Shown here piece by piece: positions 1 to 6,754 of a stretch of DNA of 16,981 bases. This DNA comes from Thermoplasmatota archaeon. GTDB taxonomy: Archaea > Thermoplasmatota > Penumbrarchaeia > Penumbrarchaeales > Penumbrarchaeaceae. Position 1 is the stretch's first letter. Each line of letters starts with the position of its first letter. The notes under the pieces were generated by a model that made no database searches, was not told the DNA's origin, and saw only the letters and a program-made list of their open reading frames with translations. The position numbers and the translations under genes are program-made. The stretch is taken from assembly GCA_030591285.1 (NCBI GenBank), contig JAUVBH010000009.1, positions 1-16,981 on the forward strand, given 5' to 3'.

Positions 1-468
1 ATCCTCGATCCCCTTACCGGAACTTCCAATGGTGGTTATTATCGGGATACCAAGAATACTGGATAAATGGTCATCATCGATCCTGTCCCCTCTTTGCTGC
101 AGAACATCCCATTTATTCAGAGCAATGAGAACAGGGGCCCCAAGTTCAAGGAGCTGAAGAGTGAGGTATAGATTTCGTTCCAGGTTCGTAGCATCCACGA
201 CCTGGACCACAAGGTCCGGATCCTCCTCCAGAATATACTCCCTGGCGATCCTTTCATCTTCGGAGTACGCACTCAGCGAATAGGTCCCTGGAAGGTCAAC
301 AACCTGAATTGTCCTGCCATTGAACTTCTTGGTGCCTTCAATCTTCTCGACCGTGACGCCTGGCCAATTACCCACATGTTGATTGGAACCTGTGATCTGG
401 TTGAAAAGGGATGTCTTTCCCACATTTGGATTTCCTGCAAGGGCAATCCTGATCTTATCGGGGGTCAT
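1..468 (-). CDS. feoB: Ferrous iron transporter FeoB, N-terminal GTPase part (3' end outside window)
   Basis: FeoB is the membrane Fe(II) importer with a cytosolic N-terminal G domain. The 156 codons seen here are that G domain. They show G1 GNPNVGKTS (about residues 12-20), the FeoB-type stretch HVGNWPGVTVEK containing the G2 threonine, G3 DLPGTYS and G4 NKWD. A G5-like SSGKG sits near the window edge, where the gene continues. The start is the ATG at 468, just upstream of the conserved IRIALAGNPN strand. A weak GTGGTC element precedes it. The gene is transcribed away from the KaiC-like gene. Its upstream region holds a TATA box and two iron-box-like palindromes, which suggests control by iron. 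Family identity is very secure from the HVGNWPGVTVE signature. The membrane domain is not visible. Confidence 0.95.
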   Translation of the reverse strand, partial: MTPDKIRIALAGNPNVGKTSLFNQITGSNQHVGNWPGVTVEKIEGTKKFNGRTIQVVDLPGTYSLSAYSEDERIAREYILEEDPDLVVQVVDATNLERNLYLTLQLLELGAPVLIALNKWDVLQQRGDRIDDDHLSSILGIPIITTIGSSGKGIED

Positions 469-479
469 CTGACCACTTA

Positions 480-512
480 TTAGGAGTTCCTAAATAGTTT
501 TGGAATACCTAA
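480..512 (-). promoter_or_regulatory. Tandem DtxR/IdeR-like operators upstream of feoB
   Basis: Two 14-bp elements lie 19 bp apart, start to start. The element at 480-493 is a perfect palindrome (TTAGGA-AC-TCCTAA on the minus strand). The one at 499-512 is a degenerate copy (TTAGGTATTCCAAA). The proximal one ends 12 bases before the feoB ATG, and both lie downstream of the TATA box around the expected transcription start. The TTAGG-N4-CCTAA shape resembles sites of DtxR-family metal regulators. A bound repressor here would block initiation. The sequence is seen directly; the regulator is inferred. Confidence 0.65.
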
Positions 513-530
513 ACCTTCTAATAAAGTACA

Positions 531-540
531 CTATATAATT
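531..540 (-). promoter_or_regulatory. TATA box of feoB
   Basis: AATTATATAG on the minus strand lies about 65-70 bases before the feoB ATG. This predicts transcription starting near 505-510, inside the distal palindrome. The leader would be about 40 bases. Confidence 0.55.
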
Positions 541-581
541 CTATTGTCGAACGGAAAACAGAACAATATCCACACAGTTTT

Positions 582-1283
582 CTAATTAACAACCGGGCTG
601 AGAATGGAAAGACCATCCTCGCCAATGTCGATAAGATGCTTCTTCCTGGAGTGATGACATGACCTCATCTTTATCACCTGCATGTAAAGGTGGATATCAT
701 GCTGGTGTTCAATGGGTCCCATCTCGATGATACCGTCCGAAAGGAACATCTCCGCTCCCTGTCCTTCAATGATATTGGAGAATCTTGGTGTTTCCATGAT
801 GATGAAGGAGGTAAGATTGTATTCTCGGAGCTTCTTGAAGAAATGGAACATCTTTGCCCGGAGGTTCTGTAAGTCGATAAGGGAATAGAGACCGCCAAGG
901 GAATCAAGACCAAAGACGGTGAAATTGTCTCCCTCCTTATCCTTGAAGAACTTGATGACGCCATCGACCATGTCCAGGAAATCAGGATGGTCCCCGCCGT
1001 CGGGTGTCTCGAACCTGCTCCTGATGTCGCTGTAATCGGAGATCAACAGGTTCTCGGGAACATCGATACCAAGAGAATCCATGTTCCGAAGATGGGAGAT
1101 CGTATTCTCCTCAACGGTAAGGTACATACCGAACTCGCCGGAATTCTGGAGGTACTTTGACATTACTGAAAATACCATTCCGGATTTCAGAGAACCGGGA
1201 GGACCGTAAACAATTACCGTGGCTCCTTGGTAAAGATCATTATGGAAGATATTTTCCATCCCATCAATGCTATTTCTCAACAT
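582..1283 (-). CDS. KaiC-like RecA-superfamily ATPase, single domain
   Basis: A 233-residue P-loop protein with Walker A GPPGSLKS at residues 27-34, a KaiC-type acidic stretch (YLTVEEN), and a Walker B strand ending FGLDSLGG. Its C-terminal segment (KMRSCHHSRKKHLIDI...GLSI) matches the end of the KaiC domain. One KaiC domain is about this long, so it is a complete single-domain form. Such archaeal proteins are usually regulatory or signalling ATPases; the partner is unknown. I chose the ATG at 1283 over the GTG at 1292 because GAGGGTG lies a normal Shine-Dalgarno distance upstream and overlaps the GTG. The Walker A has SLKS where KaiC usually has GTGKT; the Lys and Ser are kept. The gene diverges from the Toprim gene and may share regulation with it. 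Confidence 0.8.
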   Translation of the reverse strand: MLRNSIDGMENIFHNDLYQGATVIVYGPPGSLKSGMVFSVMSKYLQNSGEFGMYLTVEENTISHLRNMDSLGIDVPENLLISDYSDIRSRFETPDGGDHPDFLDMVDGVIKFFKDKEGDNFTVFGLDSLGGLYSLIDLQNLRAKMFHFFKKLREYNLTSFIIMETPRFSNIIEGQGAEMFLSDGIIEMGPIEHQHDIHLYMQVIKMRSCHHSRKKHLIDIGEDGLSILSPVVN

Positions 1284-1300
1284 CCTGTGCACCCTCGGAA

Positions 1301-1344
1301 ATTGGTGGCCAATCCATCGTGAAACATTGTTATATTACTTTCGG
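1301..1344 (-). promoter_or_regulatory. Promoter of the KaiC-like gene with an inverted repeat at the start site
   Basis: On the minus strand CCGAAAG (BRE-like, 1338-1344) is followed by TAATATAAC (TATA-like, about 1329-1337). This predicts a start near 1309. A perfect 5-3-5 inverted repeat, ATTGG-TGG-CCAAT at 1301-1313, lies on that start point and could be an operator. It is short, so chance is possible. Confidence 0.45.
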
Positions 1345-1394
1345 AAGCGTTTCGATTATTGTGAATTCACTGTAAATGTTCAATAGGACCATAG

Positions 1395-1408
1395 TGTATG
1401 ACCATACA
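1395..1408 (+). promoter_or_regulatory. 14-bp palindrome abutting the Toprim gene start
   Basis: TGTATG-AC-CATACA is a perfect 6-2-6 palindrome whose last base is the A of the Toprim ATG. No Shine-Dalgarno sequence precedes this start. The palindrome could be a repressor site or fold at the mRNA 5' end. It has the same 6-2-6 geometry as the feoB site but an unrelated sequence. Confidence 0.35.
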
Positions 1409-1818
1409 TGTTCCCCAGGTCAAAACAAGAGATGATCGAGGAGCTTGATCAATGGGTCCTGGAGCTGAACGATCGGCATGAGGAGGTCATAATCATAGTA
1501 GAGGGGAAGAAGGACATAGGATCGCTGGAAATGATCGGTGTTAACTGCAGAATGGTCCACATGAACAAGGGTCTTTCAGTGTTGACCTATCTGGAATCAA
1601 TAAAAGATAGAATCCGACCATTTGAGGAACTGGGACATTTCGATACTATGATCATTCTTACGGATTGGGATAGAACTGGTGGACGACTGGCCCATAAATT
1701 GAAAGATGCTTGTCAGAATCTTGGCATATCCTATGATATGGATCCAAGGAAGCAGCTTGCGAAACTGACCGGAAAATGGGTGAGAGATGTGGAATCACTG
1801 GATTCTCTAATGGGTTGA
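1408..1818 (+). CDS. Archaeal Toprim-domain protein (UPF0292-like)
   Basis: A 136-residue protein that is essentially one Toprim fold. It has the conserved glutamate in IIIVEGKKDIGSL (E32) after a beta strand and the DxD motif in ILTDWDRTGGR (D86, D88). These residues bind Mg2+ in primases, topoisomerases and OLD nucleases. Small stand-alone Toprim proteins of this type are widespread in archaea and resemble the DnaG primase core. Their exact role in RNA or DNA metabolism is not settled. The ATG at 1408 is the first possible start, since TGA precedes it in frame. The gene converges with arcS; only 4 bases separate the two stops. Confidence 0.8.
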   Translation: MFPRSKQEMIEELDQWVLELNDRHEEVIIIVEGKKDIGSLEMIGVNCRMVHMNKGLSVLTYLESIKDRIRPFEELGHFDTMIILTDWDRTGGRLAHKLKDACQNLGISYDMDPRKQLAKLTGKWVRDVESLDSLMG

Positions 1819-1822
1819 TGGA

Positions 1823-3658
1823 TCATCCTTTCACTGTGTGGATCATCTGAACTGCAGGTCCGGGGACACCTTTCACCATCAGATCCCCTGGGACCAGGGC
1901 TCTTCCAACCCCACGATATTCCTTGTCTGTCCCTACAATGACAATATCTCCCACTCTGATCTTTCCATTGACGGAATTCACACCCTGGGAGAAAACAGTT
2001 CCCTTTGGTTTGAAATCATCAATAACGACTTTTTTACCTTCATGGCCAATGAGATCCCAGAGGGCAGCTCCGCCCTCTGTAGTGGGAACAGGACCTCCTT
2101 TTTTGAAAACTACCAAAGGTCTCCTGCCTTTTCTCAGTTCCCTTCCCCGTCTGGACCATTTCACCTCCAGACCTGGCAGAGATGACATATCGATCTCCAG
2201 AGCGAAATTGATCAGGGAAAGAAGTTCCTCTTTCTCATGGTTCCCTCCTCTTCCAGGACCCAAAACTTCTGATAGGACACGGGAAAAGTGAACTATCGGT
2301 TCCACACCCTTTGCATTGGCTTCTGAATGAATATTCACGAAGGAGGCTCCCTTGAACAGTTCCAGTGTTACATCCTCTGGAAAGAACTCCGCTCCTTCTT
2401 TGTGAAAGCAGATAACGTTCTGGAAATCACCATTTTCAAAAATGGATCCCACAACTTTTCTGGTTGTTTCCAATTCCTCGGGGAACCACTCGCCGGTCAC
2501 CGGGAGATCATAATATGAGGCTGGGTACAGATCTTCCAGCTCAAGGGGAACTGCACCGATTGGGGAGGTTATCACTACCTGCTGGACCCTGCCTTTCCAC
2601 CCTTTCACTGAACTCAGAGCATCTCTGATCCTCTGGTGGGTCCTTGAAGTTGAATACGGCTTTCTGGCCGAACATGGCAGGAGGAGAAGGGTATTTCTCC
2701 CACTAATGGGTGAATACTCCTGGGAGATCCTGAATTGCCATAATTTGAAGTCCGGATCCGAGAGATCATCCCGGTAGGTCACCAGTTTCTTTTGGAGCTT
2801 GCGAAAGGTGGGAATATTGTCCATTAAATCCTGTTGATACTTTTTCTCCAGGGATCGGAGAGCTGATGTCCATGAAGGATTCCCTGCTAATTTTCCCATT
2901 ACAACTTCCCGCAGTTTCCCAGATCTCAAAGCGGTGACGGCCATATTGAGTCTTCTTGCAAGCATCTCAACATTGTGTCCTGCTATGAGATGAAGTTTTT
3001 CAGCAGGTTTTACCTCACCGAACAATTTCTGGCAGTTGATGCAGTTACAAAAGGCTCCGACCCCACCGAATTTTATCAGGTTATCATATTCGATCGGACC
3101 GATATCTGTGTGATAGATCCCTCTCACTCCATCCAATCTGAAGGTAAGTGTATCGAAGATCTCCAAACCCATGTAAAGCATCAGTTCCAGATTTCCTCTA
3201 TTTGCCAGACCAGGCAGATATACCGGGTCATGTAGAGGATCTTCGATCCGATGCCTGAAGAGTGTCTGAACTGTCTTTGTGGGGTCCTGGGCGACGATAT
3301 TGAAATGTGGAAGGACATGGACAGCCATATTCGAACTGGTCTCATTGACAGTTCCGATCAATCCGTGACTGGTTGTAGATACGACCGGGAAAAGTGAAGC
3401 AGCCTTCATGGAAGAAAGTGCTTCCTGCATGGCTTGGCGTAGTATGGGGGGAACTTCCACAGGAGAGTCCTTCTCCACCAATCTAAGGGAAACATTCTTC
3501 CAGGTCTCGTCCAGGGTAACTATTCTGAGGTCTCCCTCATTGTTAACTGGATCAAGAATTATCGGAAGCTTGTACCTCTGACCCTGAAATTCGAGAGCGC
3601 CGACCCTGCAGGTGGTATCAATGATATCAAAACGGTAGCTCCACCGATCCTCGCTCAT
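1823..3658 (-). CDS. arcS: Archaeosine synthase alpha subunit ArcS (TgtA2)
   Basis: ArcS works on preQ0 at position 15 of tRNA and helps convert it to archaeosine, attaching lysine before the final step. Diagnostic here is the ArcS motif PC-x3-KPY-x2-S, seen as PCSARKPYSTS around residues 328-338. The N-terminal half is TGT-like and keeps a zinc site CNCINC...H (about residues 204-228). The C-terminal ~75 residues look like a PUA tRNA-binding domain. The frame is open back to a GTG at 3718, but that overlaps the upstream gene. The ATG at 3658 (protein 611 aa) has AGGGGG upstream and begins just before the conserved part. An ATG at 3667 is also possible. It probably forms an operon with the 141-aa gene 17 bases upstream. 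Confidence 0.92.
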   Translation of the reverse strand: MSEDRWSYRFDIIDTTCRVGALEFQGQRYKLPIILDPVNNEGDLRIVTLDETWKNVSLRLVEKDSPVEVPPILRQAMQEALSSMKAASLFPVVSTTSHGLIGTVNETSSNMAVHVLPHFNIVAQDPTKTVQTLFRHRIEDPLHDPVYLPGLANRGNLELMLYMGLEIFDTLTFRLDGVRGIYHTDIGPIEYDNLIKFGGVGAFCNCINCQKLFGEVKPAEKLHLIAGHNVEMLARRLNMAVTALRSGKLREVVMGKLAGNPSWTSALRSLEKKYQQDLMDNIPTFRKLQKKLVTYRDDLSDPDFKLWQFRISQEYSPISGRNTLLLLPCSARKPYSTSRTHQRIRDALSSVKGWKGRVQQVVITSPIGAVPLELEDLYPASYYDLPVTGEWFPEELETTRKVVGSIFENGDFQNVICFHKEGAEFFPEDVTLELFKGASFVNIHSEANAKGVEPIVHFSRVLSEVLGPGRGGNHEKEELLSLINFALEIDMSSLPGLEVKWSRRGRELRKGRRPLVVFKKGGPVPTTEGGAALWDLIGHEGKKVVIDDFKPKGTVFSQGVNSVNGKIRVGDIVIVGTDKEYRGVGRALVPGDLMVKGVPGPAVQMIHTVKG

Positions 3659-3675
3659 TGACCACATCCCCCTGG

Positions 3676-4101
3676 TCAAACATAGGACCGCATTTGGTCC
3701 TTCTTGTAACCCTTCCACAATCTATTGACCTTTTCGCGGATCTCATTCATATCAGCAGAGGTCTCTGAGGGTTTTCCAAGTTCGGAGGTCCTGAAAAGGA
3801 CCTTCTTTACCTTGAATTCTTCGAAGGGAAGATCGTCCCTTTTCAGTGATTGGGACACCATGTCATTTATGAAGAATATCAGGTCCTTATAGGTGAGCAT
3901 CTGCTTGGGAATGATATGGACTGCGAAGACACCAGCTGATGATATCTCCACAATATCAACTACCAATTTATCCTCTACCTCTTTTTCGATCTCGTATCCG
4001 TCCAGAGCATCCGCAAGGGCGAACATCTGGAGTCCCGAGAGTTCCTCATCAGTATCGATGGAAATGATCACGTCTAAGGGGTTTTGGACTATTACGGTCA
4101 A
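3676..4101 (-). CDS. Unknown 141-aa protein upstream of arcS
   Basis: I do not recognise this family. It is a soluble alpha/beta-looking protein with no signal peptide, TM helix or cysteine pairs. The N-terminal ~100 residues alternate short hydrophobic strands and helices (for example VDIVEISSAGVFAVHIIPK). The C-terminal ~30 residues are a basic helix rich in Lys and Arg, which could touch RNA. Translation starts at a TTG (4101) supported by AAGGTG seven bases upstream. A TATA box lies about 50 bases before it. The stop is 17 bases from the arcS ATG, so the two are probably co-transcribed. A role with ArcS in tRNA modification is possible by context only. Confidence 0.65.
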   Translation of the reverse strand: MTVIVQNPLDVIISIDTDEELSGLQMFALADALDGYEIEKEVEDKLVVDIVEISSAGVFAVHIIPKQMLTYKDLIFFINDMVSQSLKRDDLPFEEFKVKKVLFRTSELGKPSETSADMNEIREKVNRLWKGYKKDQMRSYV

Positions 4102-4148
4102 ATTCTACACCTTATCGATACCATGTTCTAAAAGGTCTTTAAACTTTC

Positions 4149-4160
4149 CATATAATTATT
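4149..4160 (-). promoter_or_regulatory. TATA box for the 141-aa gene/arcS operon
   Basis: AATAATTATATGG-like AT-rich element on the minus strand, about 50 bases before the TTG start. It predicts a leader of about 25-30 bases that includes the AAGGTG ribosome-binding site. Confidence 0.45.
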
Positions 4161-4200
4161 GGACAATGTATCAACAATATTGCATTGATCGAGATGGATC

Positions 4201-4941
4201 TCAGGTATCCATGCTTGATGATTCGGTCAGCTCATAGAAAACAGACCGGCCTCTGCTCTCTTTTAAGATCAGTCCAGCACTCTTCATCCTCTCCATGTGC
4301 CAATGAACTGTTGAAGGTGATACATTGAGCTCGTTTACGATCTCGTTCTGGCTTCTTGGTTTATCCTTCAGCAGGTTAACTATATTCCTTGAGGTGCCAT
4401 TTGAAAGAATGGATTCTATCTCATCGAGGTGGGCTTGCTTCATGGCAGCTTTGTATCCCATGGATGAGGGGTAGTACCTTCTCTCCTTGGAGCCCTTATC
4501 TGAGAATATCTTCCCCATCTTTTCCAGTTTCATAATGTGATATGATACAGCGCCCTGGGAAAGTTGAAGTTCTCTCCTGATCGCAGATAGGTTTATCCCT
4601 GGATTGATGGTGATCAGATCCAGAAGGTCTGCTCTGACAATATTCTCTCCTCTCTTGGATTTTAGATATAGATTTCCGGATCCAACAAGGAAAAGAACAG
4701 CACCGATGATCGAGATCCCTATAACTGCAAAGGCCCAAGATGGGATCTTGTCCTTGTTTGCATCAACATCGTCCTCAATGGGAGCAGTAGGGTCCCTTAC
4801 ATCAGGTCCTTCGATTCCCCCCTCTTCGTTCGACGCAAAGGGATCGTCAACAAGTGTACCGTAAGCAAGGAACATTGCTCCAACGGCTGCAATTATGAAA
4901 GCTCCTGATAGGATTAGTGGAAGAATCCTCCTCGAGTTCAT
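4201..4941 (-). CDS. Membrane-anchored transcription regulator with two winged-helix domains
   Basis: A 246-residue protein with two TM helices (about 7-29 and 69-92) joined by an acidic, probably external loop of ~40 residues (30-68). A basic stop (KSKRGE) leads into two winged helices. The first is at about 100-155 (INLSAIRRELQLSQGAVSYHIMKLEKMG...). The second is at about 175-240 (SQNEIVNELNVSPSTVHWHMERMKSAG). Both are ArsR/MarR-like with a typical wing (KERRYYP; GRSVFYEL). Membrane-bound regulators of this layout occur in Euryarchaeota. Presumably the loop senses a signal at the surface and the cytosolic part acts on DNA. The ATG at 4941 follows a TATA box at leaderless distance. The gene lies 53 bases downstream of the four-gene membrane/zinc cassette and may regulate or report on it. 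Confidence 0.8.
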   Translation of the reverse strand: MNSRRILPLILSGAFIIAAVGAMFLAYGTLVDDPFASNEEGGIEGPDVRDPTAPIEDDVDANKDKIPSWAFAVIGISIIGAVLFLVGSGNLYLKSKRGENIVRADLLDLITINPGINLSAIRRELQLSQGAVSYHIMKLEKMGKIFSDKGSKERRYYPSSMGYKAAMKQAHLDEIESILSNGTSRNIVNLLKDKPRSQNEIVNELNVSPSTVHWHMERMKSAGLILKESRGRSVFYELTESSSMDT

Positions 4942-4960
4942 GAAATGACCTTGGGTTTTA

Positions 4961-4970
4961 GATTTAAAAG
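4961..4970 (-). promoter_or_regulatory. TATA box of the membrane winged-helix regulator
   Basis: CTTTTAAATC on the minus strand is centred about 25 bases before the ATG at 4941. This implies a leaderless or nearly leaderless mRNA separate from the upstream operon. Confidence 0.45.
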
Positions 4971-4994
4971 ATTTCCGGCGAGTCTCTATAAAGC

Positions 4995-5336
4995 TTACTC
5001 CTTTTCAGGTTCGGCTTCCGACTCTTTCTGGGTTTCAGTTATTCCCCTTAATTCACCGAGGACAACGGACTCCCTCATGAGCTTTATCACACCTGCACAT
5101 GAGTTGCAGCAGAGTTCTTCATCGGAGTAGCAGCCGGATCGGCATACCCATCTTCCGCAGAAAGGACATTGCGAGATCTCTGACTTTTTAATAGAGACCA
5201 AACAGAGATCACATACGTATCCATCCATGGATTCGATATCATCCTCTGGAGGGTCGCCCTGCTTCCTTACAGGTTTAATTGTATCCTTGACCTTTGAGAA
5301 CAGGTCTGGAGACCTCTTCTCTGACTTGAACTTCAC
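4995..5336 (-). CDS. Small cysteine-rich zinc-binding protein (fourth gene of cassette)
   Basis: A 113-residue protein whose central ~50 residues hold a dense cysteine array: CDLC, CPFC, CRSGC and CCNSC (about residues 42-80). Eight or more cysteines in these pairs suggest two zinc ions in a RING/B-box or double-ribbon arrangement. The N-terminus is basic and the C-terminus is acidic (ESEAEPEKE). No TM helix is seen. The GTG start overlaps the TGA of the preceding gene (GTGA), with GGGGAGG eight bases upstream, so translation is coupled. It probably acts as an adaptor with the upstream TM/coiled-coil protein. I do not recognise the family; ubiquitin-like ligase activity should not be assumed. 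Confidence 0.7.
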   Translation of the reverse strand: MKFKSEKRSPDLFSKVKDTIKPVRKQGDPPEDDIESMDGYVCDLCLVSIKKSEISQCPFCGRWVCRSGCYSDEELCCNSCAGVIKLMRESVVLGELRGITETQKESEAEPEKE

Positions 5337-5800
5337 TTCTTTGTCCTCCCCTTGAGGGGGAAAGCTTCTGGAAAGAGCTTCTTCTCAGTATCTCTGATAT
5401 CATTGATCCGTCCCTCTGCCCATTTGAGCTCCGCTCCCCTCTCAGCTCTCCTGAGGCGGTCCTCAAGCTCGTTCAACTTGAAAAGGGCCTTTCTGGATAC
5501 AACGGAATTATCCTCCCAGATGGAATAGAGCTGAGCCCTTTCCTCTGGATTCAACATTGAGATGGCGTCACGAAGTGACCTTCTCTTCTGATAGTTGGCG
5601 TACCTTTGCAATTTTTCCTGCTTTGCCTGAAGCTCGTCCAATTTGATCCTGTGCCTGTACTTGTCCAGAACATTGATAAGCGTGAACAGGACAATAAGGA
5701 GAATTCCTACAGCAAGTGTGATGAGCAGGACCAGTGAGTTGTCCGAGATGGTTCCCGCCATGTCAAGAGGGATCGCACTTGTACCAAAATTCATTACCAT
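5333..5800 (-). CDS. Single-TM coiled-coil protein (third gene of cassette)
   Basis: 155 residues: a short outside N-terminus, one strong TM helix (about 22-46, LVLLITLAVGILLIVLFTLI), then ~100 charged residues. These are predicted as long helices or coiled coil (DELQAKQEKLQRY...; ELEDRLRRAERGAELKW). The C-terminal piece is TEKKLFPEAFP. This end (E-x-KLF-x-E-A) matches the product of 6191-6610, and both have a Pro-led acidic helix cap mid-way (NPEER; TPGDL), so the two look like paralogues. The ATG at 5800 has a strong AAGGAGG seven bases upstream. The stop overlaps the next start. Function unknown; the layout fits a membrane scaffold. Confidence 0.72.
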   Translation of the reverse strand: MVMNFGTSAIPLDMAGTISDNSLVLLITLAVGILLIVLFTLINVLDKYRHRIKLDELQAKQEKLQRYANYQKRRSLRDAISMLNPEERAQLYSIWEDNSVVSRKALFKLNELEDRLRRAERGAELKWAEGRINDIRDTEKKLFPEAFPLKGRTKK

Positions 5801-5813
5801 CTCTATTCCTCCT

Positions 5814-6185
5814 TCATACGGTCATCTCATGGAAACCGCAGTGTGGACACTCCTTTCTGAAATTCTTGAAACCGTTGCATTTGGGACAGAAACAGGACCC
5901 CAGCATTATGCCATCACCATTCTTATTTGTGGAAAATAGATCCTGCTGCATGTGCTTTGCTTTCATTTCGATGCCAATACTCTTCATCTCCTCGACCAAA
6001 AGGACCTCAATGGTCTTTGTTGATCCTTTGAAATCATGATAAGCTTGAAGGTAGATCTTGAGGTCCTTCAGGGACCCATCATCCCAGCCTTCCCTGTGTG
6101 CCAGAACGAAGGCTCTAAGGGCCGATCTCGTCTCCTGCGAAGTCTTGATCCTCGCAGTTTGTTTCTTAGGGGTCTTCTTTGTCAA
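5814..6185 (-). CDS. Zinc-ribbon protein with basic N-terminus (second gene of cassette)
   Basis: 123 residues. A Lys/Arg-rich start (KKTPKKQTARIK) precedes a ~70-residue helical middle with no recognised motif. The C-terminal ribbon has CPKC about ten residues before CPHC, with an extra Cys just before. The TTG start at 6185 is six bases after the previous stop, with AGGGGG upstream. No earlier ATG exists in the frame, and the next Met is well inside the helical region, so TTG is preferred. The 13-base gap to the next gene contains that gene's ribosome-binding site. This ribbon is at the C-terminus, unlike the central cysteine array of 4995-5336. Confidence 0.7.
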   Translation of the reverse strand: MTKKTPKKQTARIKTSQETRSALRAFVLAHREGWDDGSLKDLKIYLQAYHDFKGSTKTIEVLLVEEMKSIGIEMKAKHMQQDLFSTNKNGDGIMLGSCFCPKCNGFKNFRKECPHCGFHEMTV

Positions 6186-6190
6186 ATGGA

Positions 6191-6610
6191 CTACCCCCTA
6201 CCCTCTTTGATCGCATCTTCACCAAAGAGCTTGTCCTCATACTTCTTGATCTTTTCAAGTGTATCGAAGAGCTCTGCGGTTTGATTCCCAAGCTCAAGTC
6301 TCTTTACCTTGCTGTCTGCAATGACCATGCCGGTATCGATCTTTGATTTGAGCATCTTGTTCTGTTTCATCGCGGAATCGAACTTCTTCAGATCACCAGG
6401 GGTCCATTCCACTGAATCCTCGATCAAGTTCTCAAGGTGAGCTTGTTTCGAAAGAAGATCCATCTTCAGAAGTGCAATTTCCCTTGTCGCATCCCTTACT
6501 CGAATGCGTCTTTTCAGGATAGTGATCAAGATGAACATCATATAGAGGATTGAGGCGAGCAATATAGCTCCAATGATCACCCAGTGAATGTTTTCCTCTA
6601 AACCTGCCAT
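6191..6610 (-). CDS. Single-TM coiled-coil protein (first gene of cassette)
   Basis: 139 residues with an N-terminal TM helix (about 9-33, WVIIGAILLASILYMMFILI). A basic KRRIRVRD stop and ~100 residues of charged helix follow, ending YEDKLFGEDA. The spacing from TM to the KLF-x-E motif is similar to that in 5333-5800, which suggests an old duplication. The ATG at 6610 has GGGGAG a few bases upstream, and a TATA-like element lies 30-40 bases further. It is the first gene of the four-gene run 6610-4995, where gaps are 5 bases, 13 bases and a 4-base overlap. No enzymatic motif is visible. Confidence 0.72.
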   Translation of the reverse strand: MAGLEENIHWVIIGAILLASILYMMFILITILKRRIRVRDATREIALLKMDLLSKQAHLENLIEDSVEWTPGDLKKFDSAMKQNKMLKSKIDTGMVIADSKVKRLELGNQTAELFDTLEKIKKYEDKLFGEDAIKEGRG

Positions 6611-6640
6611 ACGCTCCCCGGTCTATTATCGCGTAACTCT

Positions 6641-6651
6641 GTTTTATTATT
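6641..6651 (-). promoter_or_regulatory. TATA-like element of the four-gene cassette
   Basis: AATAATAAAAC on the minus strand, 30-40 bases before the ATG at 6610. It is the only plausible promoter for the cassette and faces away from the promoter of the gene at 6755. Confidence 0.4.
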
Positions 6652-6722
6652 TTCTAACTCGCCAGTTTATCTGGATGTCCATGATTCCAAGGGGTTTTTG
6701 GCAACGCCTAGCTGCCGGGGCT

Positions 6723-6733
6723 TGATATTAATA
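6723..6733 (+). promoter_or_regulatory. TATA box for the gene at 6755
   Basis: TGATATTAATA is centred about 26 bases before the ATG at 6755. This places the transcription start at or next to the ATG and implies a leaderless mRNA. It also argues against the longer TTG start at 6698. Confidence 0.5.
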
Positions 6734-6754
6734 CATGTTCGCAGTTTCACCCTC

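Noticed and set aside
1293..1407. A tRNA or small RNA gene in the intergenic region
   Set aside because: No cloverleaf or T-loop sequence is visible; promoters and short palindromes explain the region.
3659..3718. GTG at 3718 as the arcS start
   Set aside because: It overlaps the upstream gene by more than 40 bases and has no ribosome-binding site; ATG at 3658 fits better.
4995..5336. A RING-type ubiquitin ligase in the cysteine-rich protein
   Set aside because: The Cys spacing is only loosely RING-like and no ubiquitin-like or E2 gene is seen nearby.
6698..6754. TTG start at 6698 for the unknown plus-strand gene
   Set aside because: It has no Shine-Dalgarno sequence and a TATA box lies inside the proposed coding part.
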